Source of the DNA: Vitis vinifera
Taxonomy: Eukaryota > Streptophyta > Magnoliopsida > Vitales > Vitaceae
DNA length: 64,000 bases
Direction: 5' to 3'
Assembly: GCF_030704535.1 (NCBI RefSeq)
Contig: NC_081820.1
Span: 21,393,001-21,457,000 of the forward strand
The stretch's first letter is position 1; every line of letters begins with the position of its first letter. Shown piece by piece: positions 1-12,419 of the stretch. The translations under genes and the position numbers were made by a program. The notes under the pieces were generated by a model, which saw only the letters and a list, made by a program, of their open reading frames with translations, made no database searches and had not been told where the DNA came from.

Positions 1-1099
1 AACAATGAGGATTGTATGCTATATTTTCTCATATATTATTCCTCTATATGGTATCAAAGCCTCCAAATTCTAAACCCTAATCTCAACTTGGAGCAAATTT
101 AAGGTGTAGGGTTTGGGCCCTCCACGCCTCTCTCTACTCGTATGGCAAATGGTAGTGACCTTGGTATGCGTATTGTCAATGCCTCATTCCCTATGGTCTC
201 AAAATTAATATCATGGTTTTAATGCCTTTTTCCTTACTATCTTCAATGCAATATCTTGATTTCAATGCCTCTTTATAGCTAAGAGCTCCAAATTTTTCTG
301 GTTCAAACCTATCAAAATTTTATTAATTTTTTCTTCTTTGCTTCCTATCGGTATTGGTTCCCTTAATTTAATATATACTTCTTTATTACCTTCAACTCTA
401 CTTCTCTCTCTTTCTCTAAAAGGTTCCTCAAAGATTTGATTACTTTCTTGCATACCTTGGGAAAATAAACATGCTCATGTTCCTTTACCTCTACTTGAGA
501 TTTGCCTTATACTTTGCCTTGTCCTTTACCACCTATATCATCTATTGCATTAAATTCTAAAACATTATCTAGTTTGATGTCAAATAAGGCTCCTAATCAT
601 ACTTTTCCTTCAATAAACTTTCTTTCTACAAGTTCCTCAATTTTTTTGGATATCTAGCTTACAAAGATCTCATTACTCTTTCTTTCAGCCACCAAGTCTA
701 ATACACTTGCCACTTGAATCTAGGGAGATTGTCCTCCACAAAAACAGTAACAGGGAGACCAACCCCCATAGAAATAAGAAGATCACTCTCCATAGGATCC
801 GAATACATCGTAGTCTATTTTCTTTATTGGACTCTTCAATCGGAGCTCCATCTTGTCAGGGCATATCAAAGAAAGTTAATATTATCCTTAATTTAAATAT
901 TGATATTTATTTATTATATATTAATTTGAATTAGAGTAGAATATAAATTTTGAATTAGAGTAAAAGTTTACTATTAGTTTGAATTAGACTAAGAGATAGA
1001 ATTTGAATTATAGTAGAACTGAAATGTATTTGTATATAAATATCCATCATCATCAATGAGAATTGTATGCTATATTTTTCCATCAATTATTCCTTTATA
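1..1099 (+). mobile_element. Remnant of a small Copia-like LTR element
   Basis: A phrase of about 45 bases at 3-47 (around attgtatgctatatttt) recurs at 1054-1099. Right after the first copy, at 49-60, stands TGGTATCAAAGC, a typical Copia primer-binding site complementary to initiator tRNA-Met. I therefore read 1-48 as the end of a 5' LTR, and the sequence up to 1099 as the matching 3' LTR end. The roughly 800 bp between them has no recognisable gag or pol, so the element is non-autonomous or badly deleted. The left end lies outside the window. The start of the 3' LTR was not found. Confidence 0.45.
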
Positions 1100-3497
1100 A
1101 CATAGACATAATGTGAATAACTTATTTTGACTCTCTCAATGAGTTTGTTAGCTTCTTCAAAATTTTCTATTAGGTAAATGAATTCTGAATCAACCAAGAT
1201 TTAATATATTAGATTCAATAACAAGTCTAAAAATTTTGAAAAATAATTTAGAACTCAAAAAATTGTGTCAATTAATACCATTTTCCCCCTACCTTATAAC
1301 ATAAAAAACAAAACAAATAATAAATCATCCAACCATTATAAATCATTTGTATTTCTCTTTCTTTTATCTCTCTTTATATACATGTATTTGAATTTATTGT
1401 CATTTGCATTCATTTTGGCAAAAATTGTTGAAATTTGACTAGCCCCAATTCACACCCTACCCTCTTTCTTCGATGTTTACCTATGTTAGATTAGCATAGA
1501 TTTCACTTATTCAAAATTCTATGAATATCGAGAGAAAAGTTACTACAACAAAATGTAATCATGTATGGAGTTTTTGAAGTATTATAAAGGCATCAAAATG
1601 GACAACAAAAATAAATAATAAAAGAAGAAAACATTAAAGAGAGAGTTATGACAACAATTAAAATTCCTCAGCTAAAGCTTAGACTCTCATACGACTCAAC
1701 CTAAGGCGCCCTCCTACATTAGCTACAAACAGACCTTATATAGGTTCTCCCATGTTTTCCTAAGTGATTTGTCACATGGAGAAATAAAAATCAAGTTGGG
1801 AGACCTTATGGTGGCTTTCAAAGTGTCCAAACATGTGGGGCTCAACATCATCCTATAATATTAGAATGAAATGGGGCATGATTATGGCAGCACCATCCTA
1901 GCACCATTTTTGGGAAAGACTAGTTTATTTATAGGCTCAAATGGTGTGAAGAGAGGCTAAAGTGGAGTTAGGGGTTGTGTTGGTGCCATCTAGGGTCATT
2001 TTTGTTTGCGAGCTATAGACATGCTCTATTTAGCAGTTTCTATATTTCTCTTCAATTTTTCCCATTAGGAAAATAGTGTCCAAATCATGTAACAATTGTG
2101 AGATTAATATTCAAGTAGTTTAGAACTTCCAAAAAAAATAAAAATTGGACCCATTTTAACATCTCTAACATCCTCAACCAACCTCAAACTTAGCATTGGT
2201 TGAAATAGGCTACCTCGTCGAGCTTTATGCAACTTTACCTCTTTGGCTCTACTCTTACTTCATTGTTGCATACTAAATGTCCCAAAATGTTCCCATGACA
2301 ACCCTTATTCATCCAAATGGTAGTAATCATCAAAGACTAAAGGGAAAATATGAGAAAGTCAAGCATATGCGGGATAGATATAATAAAGTAGTTAAAGAGT
2401 GCATTTAATGCTAAATTGAGCCTAAGATGTAATTTTTGTTCTTACTACCATGGAATGTATAGCATCAATCACACCCTTCATTGGAAGCCCCTAGCAATGC
2501 CAATGAACATAAAAATAATCTAATCCACAAATACTTTATGCATATTTGTGAAGTCACCGCTAAAAGATTTCTACTCTAGATAACCATTTTAATAGTATTA
2601 TTTTCATTGTCACTTTTTCAAGTGAACTTGTTTAAGATAACTCACATTATCAACCTTATTGTTCGACCATTGGCTAAAATAGAAAACCTATTATTTCATG
2701 CTTTTCATAAAAGCACAATTATTAGACCCCTACACAAAAATTTTTGAGTTTCCTTTTCCTTTTAAATTGCCTGGCTAAGAAGTGCAAGTGTCTCAGCCTT
2801 TTATCTCAAAGATTTTACATTATAAATATGAGTTTGAATTGTTTAAGTTGAAGTTAGGTTAACTTGTAAATTTATTATTCCTATTTTGGTGGGAAATGCA
2901 ATGTACTTGATTTATGCCATACACTGCACAGTAATGAAGATAAAACATACTTATTAGGTCTTATAGTAGCACTAAACACACAACCCAACTAGTTAATTGT
3001 ATGTCACTTTGAATATGCTAAGTTTTCTCATATTTTCCATCTAGTCATATTTTCTATTTAGTTGTTGATGTCTACAATTATTTTTATGAATAATGATGGT
3101 TTTGAAAACTCTTGGAACATCTCAAAGGCAAGAGTGGAGTATGGGTAGAGTTAAAGTAACAATTGCATGTAGATCAATGACACAATTCTATTTCAACCAA
3201 TCAAATATTTTAGGCTGGTTGGGGGACTTAGAGATTTCCAAATGAACTAAAGTAAATTTCGTTAAATTTTAATCTTTGGAGATCAATCTCACCAATTCTT
3301 AGAAGATTTGAACATTGTAAAATCATGAAAGACTGATAAAAAAAACAAGAAAAGTGTTAAAGGAGATTAAGAGTTTTTTAGAAAAATAGTACCGAGATGG
3401 CATCACCACAAGCTCTTACTCCATTTACTTTCTATCTTTGCACCATTTTGAGTGTTAAAAAGTACACCTTTTGGGGGAAAAATGGTGCTAGGATAAC
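1100..3497. other. Intergenic DNA with a copy of STS-flanking sequence
   Basis: I see no gene here. About 1160-1330 (around attaggtaaatgaattctga and agatttaatatattagattc) is a diverged copy of sequence found upstream of STS-B (about 41565-41715) and upstream of STS-E (about 57915-58090). This part therefore once belonged to an STS duplication unit, probably the flank of a gene to the left of the window. The rest, to the Gypsy insertion point, shows no domain, long ORF or clear repeat. Confidence 0.5.
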
Positions 3498-3669
3498 ACC
3501 ACTGTAGACCCTCCATTTTGTCCTCCTAGCACATGTTCTATTAGGTATTTGTTCGATACTTTACAACAATTCCCTGGTGGCCCATTACTACTTGTGTAGC
3601 CTATCTTTTCTAAGCCACCTTGGGGACTTTGGTTGAGGGATTTATCTAACTCCATTGTGACTCTTGGTA

Positions 3670-4115
3670 GCCCTAATTTAGACTTAGTCCCATTAGGCAC
3701 CACCTTAGGTCCACTTAGGCACCCTAGGCCCATTTAGATACACTTGGCCCATTAGGTACCACTTTAGGCCCATTTAGATATACTTGGCCCATTAGGCACC
3801 ACCTTAGGCTCATTTAGGCACCATAGGCCCACTTAGATACACTTGGCTCATTAGGCACCCTAGGCCCATTTAGATACACTTGGCCCATTATGGACCACCT
3901 TAGGCCTACTTAGGCATCCTAGGCCCATTTAGATCCACATGGCCCATTAGGCACCACCTTAGGCCCACTTAGGAACCCTAGGCCCATTTAGATGCACTTG
4001 GCCCATTAGACACCACCTTAGGCCCACTTAGGCACCACTTTAGGCCCACTCAGGCACCCTAGGCCCATTTAGATGCATTGGCCCATTAGGCACCACCTTA
4101 AGCCCAGTTAGGTCA
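3670..4115 (+). repeat. GGCCCA-rich tandem repeat in the 5' LTR
   Basis: Degenerate tandem units of roughly 30 and 60 bp built from the phrases ggcccattaggcaccacc, ttaggcccacttaggcaccc and taggcccatttagatacac. GGCCCA/TGGGCC occurs more than ten times. The same array is in the 3' LTR and, inverted, in the solo LTR. It lies in the part of the LTR expected to be U3. Confidence 0.9.
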
Positions 4116-4221
4116 TCTTTCAAGGAATGTTTGCATGGTTGGTATGGATTACATTTTTTGTATGACTTCCATGACTCGTTTATTATGAAGTTGCATATCT
4201 TGGTTTTTTATTATATTTTTG

Positions 4222-4222
<1 letters not shown>

Positions 4223-4258
<36 letters not shown>
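4223..4258. repeat. (ATT)n microsatellite
   Basis: About twelve consecutive ATT units inside the 5' LTR. The 3' LTR lacks this stretch: it passes directly from the GGCCCA array to sequence matching about 4270. Confidence 0.9.
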
Positions 4259-5463
4259 GCACGTTTCTGTGAAATTCTGTGGGCTGATCTTTGAACGACA
4301 TAAAGGCCATGGATAAAGAAGGTTAAGCATTTTTTTAGAGGGAATGAATGAATAGAGAATATCTTTGGGAAGGTGGCTCAGCAGTACACGGATGCTTGCT
4401 AGCTCTCTCCATATTGCTTAATGGTTTTTTGTTTTTTTCCATGTAGGTGGAGTCAACGGGAAGGTGTAGAAGACGCTCATGGAAAAGGACCACACCGGTT
4501 TTGGAAGAGTGGATTCAGGGCATGAAAGAAGGACACTCATGGGAATGAATGAGGACAGTTTTGTGGGAAAGATACAGAGGAAGAAAAGAGTTTTTTTTTA
4601 TAGAGAAATGAAATTTTCAGGAAAAAAAAGAAAAGAAAATGCAGCATGAGAAAATGACCGGAGATGAGGCTTGAGAGAGACGGATCCAGAAAATAAAAAA
4701 TTGGCAGCACCAAACGAAAAAAATGATCAGCCGAGCACGATTGGGAGCGTGAGTGAGATCAATTGGGAGAGAAGAGAGAGTTGGACCGCACCATAAAAAA
4801 GGCTCCAGGAAGCATCAATTCCAGGCTGCAACCTACAGTCGCGTGACCTCCACGAACTGCACCCACCACCAGTCCATTCACAACATATAAACCCATTGAT
4901 TCCGACAAGTAGAGAGGTGCAGCCACACCGTAGGGGAGAGGGGAAAAAAAATCAGTCGAGAACCATTTTAGAGGGTAACAAGGTATAGCCGCACCATTGG
5001 AAGAGATGAAGAAACAGTCGCACCAAAGAAAGAAGAGAGAGACGTGCTTTGAAAGGTGGAAAAGAGATATTGAGAGATTTTTTGGGGAGATGAAGACTGG
5101 TCTTGAGAGATATTTTGGCCCCAGGTTTAATGATATTAAGATCATGAGATTATGAAGAGGATCCAGGCCATGTTTTGGAAGAGACTCAAGTAGTTTTCAG
5201 AAGGGTTTTAAACTACAATCTGAATTTATTTATTTTTTATTTTTTATTTTTACCTTAATCTGGAGGTTCACTTCAGGGCGTGTTTGGGAGACTATTCAGG
5301 CCACTTTCTAAGGCAGTTTAAGACGCATTTTTAGGGAAGGATATCGTTGAAAGATGATAGAGAGGGTAGCATGACGATTAGGAGGTGAGTGAGATCAATT
5401 GGGAAAAAAAAAAAAAAAAAAAGTGGGTCGCACCAAAAAAAAGCTTTGGGAAATGCTACTGCA

Positions 5464-6010
5464 TCAGAGAGTTGCACCATGCATTGAGGCTTCACTCCAC
5501 TCTCTAAAGATACCCACACGACTATAAGTTGAAGAGGAGTACACCACAGTCGGGCCATGCATTGAGAGAGTCGCACCATGCATTGAAACTTCAATCCACT
5601 CTCCAAAGATACTCACATGGCAGCAAGTTGAAGAGGAGCACACCACAGTCGCACCATGCATTGAGGAAGCCACACCATGCATTGAGGCTTCACTCCACTC
5701 TCCAAAGATACCCATACGAATGCAAGTTGAAGAAGAGAACACCACAGTCACGCCATGCATTGAGGGAGCCACACCATGCATTGAAATTTTACTCCACTCT
5801 CCAAAGATACCCACACGGTTGCAAGTTGAAGAGGAGCACACCACAGCAGTGCCATGCATTGAGGGAGCTGCACCATGCATTGAAATTTCACTCCACTCTC
5901 CAAAGATACCCACACGACTGCAAGTTGAAGAGGAACAAACCACAGCCTCACCATGCATTGAGAGAGTCGCACCATGCATTGAGGGAGTCGCACCATGCAT
6001 TGAGAACCAG
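5464..6010 (+). repeat. 99-bp minisatellite in the 5' LTR
   Basis: Five units spaced exactly 99 bp apart: the shared aagttgaagaggag starts near 5526, 5625, 5724, 5823 and 5922. Each unit contains one to three copies of a 21-nt block centred on caccatgcattga. Since 99 is divisible by three and the unit lacks stops in several frames, ORFs of 139-178 codons open on both strands. I regard them as by-products of the repeat, not genes. Confidence 0.9.
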
Positions 6011-7568
6011 TCGCACCACTCCTTTGAAGAAAGATTCAGGACACATCTCCACGTAAAGGAGATTCACTCACATGGTTACCACTTTGGGAAGCATATAGTC
6101 TATGCACCTATCCGGCTTGGTAAGTTGATTCTTCTTTGATTTTTTTTTTAATTAGTCAAATACAATTAATACAATGTGTTAAAGATTCTCTTTGAATTTA
6201 TTGTAGTACTTTTGTAAGTCATCTTTAAATTTGAGTTATATTTATTTACTTATGTGTTATCTATTTATCCATTTGTTCATAAAATTGATTATATAGGTTA
6301 GAGATTTAGTTTTAAAAATCCGTTTTGGTTAATTTTTAATTTAACTTTAGGTTTAGGTGCTCTTATAAAGTTTTGGTTTGTTAAAATAATTGATCATATG
6401 TGTTAAGAATTTGATTTTAGATTTGCCTTAATTAGTGTTTAATTCATTTTAAGCTTAGATTTTATTTTAGTAATATAAGTTTATTATAAAATTGATGCCA
6501 TGAATTCATATTTTGTTTTTTTTTTTTAGTTTGCTTTCATTTAATTTGATTCATTTATATTATTTTAGGTTGATTTTATAATTTTAGGTCATTAATAAAA
6601 TCAAGTCTATGTTTGAGAGTTCATGCCTTTGGTTTACTCTGATTTAGCCTCACTCATCTAGTCAGTTTAGGTGTTTTCTATAATATTAGTTCATTAATAA
6701 AATTAATTCTATGATTGAAAATTCATGTTTGCCTTGATTTAATTTGGTCCATATTAATTAGTCTAGATGTGTTTGCATATTTAATTGATCACATGCTGGT
6801 TCTTGATTGTTATTCTCAATTGATGTGCTTCTTGAATACTAGTCATTAAATTTAGGTGGATGTCTCATTAGCTTAGTTGATCTAAGTTTGAATAGTTTAT
6901 TACTTTGATAGTCTCTTGTAAAATTTACTTTTCAGAGGCCATCGGAAAACAGTGAAGATTGGCCTCCATTCTCACCATTTTAGTTTGTTCGGTTGTCAAA
7001 AATTGTGATTTTTTTTTCTTCTTTGCCTAGTATTTTTTTTTTCTTATGTTTTGTTCTTTTCAAATTAATCTTTTTTATTTTAAAACAAAACACTTTTCTC
7101 AAAAGATCCCTTTGAAAATCTATTTTAAAAATTTTATTTAGAGTTCTTAGAATCAAAATCTCAATTTTTTTTTTTATAATAATATGAAACCATGTTTTGA
7201 TCGGTTCGCATCTTTCTCAGTTTTCAATAAAAGCTATGGTTTTGAGTAAGACATGAATCCAAGCTTGTGGTCCCAAACAAATAGGATAATTCTAGGCTAG
7301 ATTTGTGTACATCAATCGAGGAATTGGTGAAACCCTTACATAAGAAAATCTTGCTAAAACTCATCTTTGATGTCACATTGCTACTTGTTGAAATCATGTC
7401 TATCTATTTTTTAGGAATTATATTCCAGACATATGTGATAATTGAGGATTTCGTATACTTTGATAATTTTTGCTATATTGATCAAATAACAAGCATGCTA
7501 GGATTTCTAATTTTATTATTTATTATCTAACCTGTCATGTCTTATGGAAGCACATTATAAGTTATCTA

Positions 7569-8340
7569 CAATGTTTTAAAAATCGGACCGGTCATTGAAC
7601 CAAAAAAGTTACCGATTCACGGTTCACTGGTCGGACGGCCGGTTGAACCGCTATCGAACCGGTGACGTCATAAATATATATTTTATTATTTTATATAATA
7701 TAAAAAATTAAAAAATTAATAAATTCTTTGTAAATTTTGCCAGCATCTACTTTGTTTATTGAGTAACTTGAGTTTTGTCACAAAATTTTTTACCTGTAGA
7801 AGTCATCAATTATATCATATATGATATTTATAACACAATATAAGATGTTATACATTCATAATATCAATAAACTCAATATTTATCAAATAATCAAACCATT
7901 ACTATCCTATAATAACCAAATTATCAAAGAGTTGTTAACTTAACACATTGTCCATAACAAATAATACAAATGTCAACCATAGGTCCACAACACTTAATAT
8001 AATTACTCAAAATAAAAACATAACATGTCAATGTTTGAATATTCATGAAGATTTTTGCATACTAATAAATATAAAATTCATGTCTTCATTTATTTTTGAA
8101 ATTAGAATATGGAGATTGAAAATGAGCATTTGGAAAACAAAAAAAAATTAAAATATTTGAACCGATTTTTTCCCTCAGAACCGGCCGGTTCGTCCGGTTC
8201 ACCGATTGGACCGCCGGTTCAAGCGGTTCAATCCCGGTTCAGTCTCCATCCGGTCTAATGACCGGACCGAACCGGAACGATGACCAATCGGCGGTCCAAC
8301 CGGTCAGACCGACCCGTCCGGTCCGGTTTTTAAAACCATG
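7569..8340. mobile_element. hAT-like MITE nested in the 5' LTR
   Basis: 772 bp flanked by the 8-bp direct repeat GTTATCTA (7561-7568 and 8341-8348). Imperfect inverted ends contain GTTTTAAAAA followed by CGGACCGG. The ends are rich in AACCGG/CCGGTT palindromes and the middle is AT-rich. The 3' LTR has the uninterrupted site with a single GTTATCTA at 23027-23034, which proves insertion after the LTR pair existed. An 8-bp duplication fits the hAT superfamily. No transposase is encoded, so it is non-autonomous. Confidence 0.85.
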
Positions 8341-8963
8341 GTTATCTATGCTATCCAGGTACGCCCTCTATCACCCACCTTCTAAATTCTGTGAATATGC
8401 TCGCCATTGAGAACTACATCTATGTTTTATAGTGCTTAGGTGTCTTGATATTTGTTTCATTGTTCAATTATTTCTGATAAAGCGCATGTTGGATGATATA
8501 ATATTTGAACTAACTCTGATGTCTTGTGATAGCGCTTAGGAAGCAATCCAGGTATGCACCCTAAATCTTCTTTATGATTATGATTAGTTTTCTTGTTAGG
8601 CATGCTATATTTTTTAAAATCACCTAGCCTACCTGGGTATCAATAATCAATCGAATAAATTGCCACATTTCCCTCAACTTAGTCAGTAGAGACTTTTATA
8701 GGGCTTAGAGGGGTGCTGTCTTTTAGAGGTACCTTCCCAATAGGTAACCTAATCCCTGGAGCTAGACTCAGGTTTTTCAAAGACATACTTTTCCAAAACT
8801 ATGGAGTCACTTCTTTAGGGTTTTCTTTTTTATTGTATTTTCCTTTAAAATAAAATAAAATAAGTGGCAACTTCGACTTTTTCAAAACCAATTTTTCAAC
8901 ACAAATAAAAGCAAGTATCACCGATTGAGTGAGGGCACAAGTGAAAAATGCAGGTCCACAAAT

Positions 8964-8983
8964 TGGTGACTCCACTGGGGATC
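8964..8983 (+). other. Primer-binding site, tRNA-Arg type
   Basis: TGGTGACTCCACTGGGGATC begins three bases after the 5' LTR. It matches the complement of the 3' end of a plant tRNA-Arg (TGGCGACTCCGCTGGGG) except at two positions. Both differences are CG to TG or CG to CA, as expected from deamination of methylated CpG. Confidence 0.75.
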
Positions 8984-9762
8984 TTGAGGATAAAGCTTGA
9001 ACACTAGTTGGGGAAAATATGGTGTTTAATTGGTCGATTAGGGGGTACCTCTTTTTTTAGGCAAAGTGATTTAATTTGCTTGTTTGATTTGTTTGCTATC
9101 TTAACATGTATTTATACTTGATTATCTTGCATGATCACTTGACTGCCTTGCTCACTTCAGCAGGATTCACTCTCACAGATGTTAGATAGGACTTTGTTTG
9201 TATGATACCCATCTGCTTGGTATGACTGCTTGTTGCATGACAATCCTTGCTCTTGCATGATTGTATGATTGTTTGTCTCTATTTACTATCTCACTTTAGA
9301 TCTTACGTTTTTCGGATGCACCAACATCCTTCACTGTGCACTTTAGATTATTCCTGAGTGTTGAGAGATGAGAAAACCTTCACCATTAAGAAACCCCTTG
9401 GGAAAGCGAGTAAGTGCATGTGTGGAGGTGATTACCACCTCTCATGGAAGCACCCCGTCTCCTTGGAGGTATGCAGAGGGTTGCGTACCGCCATAAGGTA
9501 CGATCGTTTCTGCTAGGGATCCTTTAACCCACCTATTTTATCTTATAGAGCCACTTCAACCTTGAAGGTTAGCCTAGACCCAATTAGGATTTCATTCCTA
9601 CACGTGGGTGCATTTGTGGACTTTCAGAGCTGCCTTGGTCACAGTTAGGTTTGGTTACCCTTTCCATAGTCTCATTTTGGTGTCATCAAATACAAGTATC
9701 AATTTGAGTATATATGTGTTGTACACTTGATTACCTTTTAGACGGTTCTCATAGAGCTACCC

Positions 9763-10851
9763 TTGTATCCCATCTCATCCGATGTTTCCATGTTTATAGG
9801 AGTATTTTTTATGCCCAATCTAGATTCGCCTTTGTGGACTAGAGTTAGAGATAGGTTGACCAGAGCATCAAATCAGCCAAACCAGAGATTAGATCAGAGA
9901 GATATGGACTCACAAGTAGTCATTGCTGACCAGTTTGTCGCGGCCATAGCTTCGATTCAAGAGGTTATAGACGGCCTCGGACAAAGGATAGATGGGCAGA
10001 AGACCTAGCAGATCTCGCCTCAAGATAGTGCATAATATCACCTTACATTACCACCACCCCCTCCACTCAGTCAGTTGGTTCCATACCTTGCACCGTATGT
10101 TTTGCATAGTCAGAATGATGCTACCCCACTTCCTATCATAGCACCCATCCCGACTTCAGAGGATGCACATGCTCGTATGAATAGACTCGAGTAGAGGATG
10201 AGACAGATGAGGATTTCAGATGGAGCTATTAGTTGGGATGATTTTGATGGAGTACCGGTGGCCAGTTTACCGGCCTAGTTCAGGATGCCAGAGATTGAGA
10301 GGTATATGGGCTTAAGTTGCCCTAAGATTCATTTGAGGCTATACAATAGTGTGATGAGGGCCCATGGGTTGGATGAGACCCAATTGATTATGTTTTTCCC
10401 CATGTCCTTGAGTGGTACAACACAGCGTTGGTTCGCTTCCTTAGATGCTTCACGTTGTAGGACTTGGGATGATTTGGCCCAAGAGTTTTTTACACAATTT
10501 GCATTTAACACTATCATTGATGTCTCGAGGAAAGAACTAGAGGCCTTGAGATAGGGACCAAATGAGTCAATGACTTCATTTATCTCCCGATGGAAGGAGA
10601 AGATCGCCCAGATTATTGATTATCCTTCAAAGAGGGATCAGATTAGCATGATTTTGAGGAGCTCACAACCCAGATTTGCTAGAAATTTGATGGGATTTCC
10701 TCATACAGATTTTGGATCCTTGGTGCAGGCTTTGTATGGTATAGAGGGCGGCATTGCTAGAGGATTATGGCCTGAGTCTTCCTCTTCTGATTCAAAAGGG
10801 AAGAAGGCCTTAAGAGGACAAAGACTAGAAGATGAGGGTACTATCGGTTGA
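9763..10851 (+). pseudogene. Decayed Gypsy gag
   Basis: Three open pieces (9763-10008, 10285-10554, 10570-10851) separated by stops. The second and third hold a retrotransposon gag domain: a PEIERYMG start, then the GTTQRWFASLD and TWDDLAQEFFTQFAF segments typical of Ty3/Gypsy capsid, followed by FISRWKEKIAQI. The first piece resembles the loose N-terminal part of Tat gag. No zinc knuckle was seen downstream. It lies 0.8 kb after the primer site. With several stops it cannot give full-length Gag. Confidence 0.8.
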
Positions 10852-11315
10852 ATAGAATCGAGATCTCCCAGGCACTATAAGACAGTTAGGCAAACTTCAG
10901 GAGCTTATTACCCACAATGTTATGTTCAATATAGACCGCCTAGGCCCATGACTCCTACATACCTACACTCGACCCCAAAGCATGTTTTCGCTGCACAGGT
11001 CTCAGAAAGACCTTCTACTTTATATCCTCGGCCCCATAGACTACTATTCCTCTTATACAGAAGCCGACACGACAGTTCTCCCAACTAGGTATGCCTTTGA
11101 GCCGAGCTTTCCAGAAGCTCATGGAGGGTGGTTTTTTTACTCAGTTAGCTCCTAGGCCTGTACCCCAGCCCATGCCACCTTGCTTTAGGATGGATTTGCT
11201 TTATTCCTAACATTAAAGTCTAGGGCATGACACAGATCATTGCGCCACCTTGAGACATGTTATACAGGATTTGATAGATCAAGGTCTGGTTAACTTGGGG
11301 TAGCCAAGTGTAACC

Positions 11316-12419
11316 ATGAACCCTCTACCGACTCACTCTACACATGTAGTGCCACCACCCCCGGGTGGTATCGATCACATAGATTTTGTAAAGGATGACA
11401 ACATACACATGTTGGATTGGAATGATGGATTACCAGAGTTGATTGTTTTGGATGATGGTTATAAGGTTGGCACAATGGGTTATCAGACTTCTACACCATT
11501 CAGTTTGATTTCAGATTGGGTACCATTTGAGTTGACTCCTACTACACCTTTGGCTATAGTACGTCAGATCCCATTTGTCCCATTTATCCTATGGCCAGAG
11601 GATGACGATTTAAAGGGGAGAGATATACAGATTATGACCCGTAGTAGGAGAGTAGTCCAGCCCTCACCTTTAGTATCTAGGCCATTTGATGATGTAGTCT
11701 CTCATGAGGAGGTTAAGAGAAAGGATGATGAGTTGTTGAGGCAATTACAGAGTACACAGGTCCGCATATCTATTTGGAGTTTGCTAGCATCTTTTAGTAC
11801 TCATAGAAATGCATTGATTCAAGATTTGAGCCAAATTCTTGTGGAGACCACCACTACTCCAAAGAGGTTGATTCATATGATGACGGCTGATAGGGCCACA
11901 TGTATTGTGTTTTCAGATGATGACTTGCCACCTAAGGGTTCAGACCATACACGTCCTCTATATATTATAGTTGGTTGTTCAAGCCACAGAGTTCCATCTG
12001 TCCTGTTGGACAATGGCTCAGCCTTGAACGTTTGCCTATTGGCTGCTGCTATTACCCTTGGTTATTCACCTTCAGACTTTGGTCCCTCTACACAGACGGT
12101 CAGAGCATATGAAAGTACTAAGAGGGAGGTCATGGGTACCTTGATGATAGAGTTGTTGATCAATTTGGCTACATTTCCCACACTATTCCAGGTTTTGAGG
12201 ATTCCCACATCCTTTAACCTGCTACTAAGCCGACCTAGGATTCATAGGGTCGGGGCTATTCCATCTTCCCTTCATCAAAAGGTGAAGTTTATACATGAAA
12301 GGCAAGTCATCACGGTACAGTCTCCTAGAGATATGTTTGACTTTTTCGATTCGGTGCTTCAGATTAGTCATAGTGAGGATGACTTATTTTTTACTGATTT
12401 TATATTTGATGAGGTGTAG
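11316..12419 (+). pseudogene. Gypsy protease region
   Basis: A 367-codon open stretch. The C-terminal half resembles a retroviral-type aspartic protease: LLDNGSALNVC stands where the LxDxGS(A/S) active-site motif belongs, with the aspartate, glycine and serine present, followed by the LGYSP and LLINLATFPTLFQVL segments typical of Tat-type elements. The N-terminal half is unassigned linker. A stop follows at about 12417, while pol-like sequence continues downstream in broken frames. Confidence 0.7.

Larger units (their letters stand above)
3503..8960 (+). repeat. 5' LTR of the Gypsy element
   Basis: 5458 bp; without the nested 772-bp MITE and its extra 8-bp duplication it is 4678 bp, close to the 4665-bp 3' LTR. 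It holds an array of GGCCCA-rich repeats near its start, a 99-bp minisatellite at about 5464-6010, and T-rich DNA after that. Short ORFs in it (for example 7303-7530) show no known domain. Confidence 0.9.

Noticed and set aside
5464-6000. 178-codon minus-strand ORF of repeated MHGAT/STC-type peptide, and plus-strand ORFs over the same bases
   Set aside because: All arise from stop-free 99-bp repeats inside an LTR and are open on both strands; treated as a repeat, with the open question kept as a finding.
7303-7530. Small hydrophobic protein gene in the 5' LTR
   Set aside because: The 3' LTR equivalent (about 22770-23000) is disrupted and there is no known domain.
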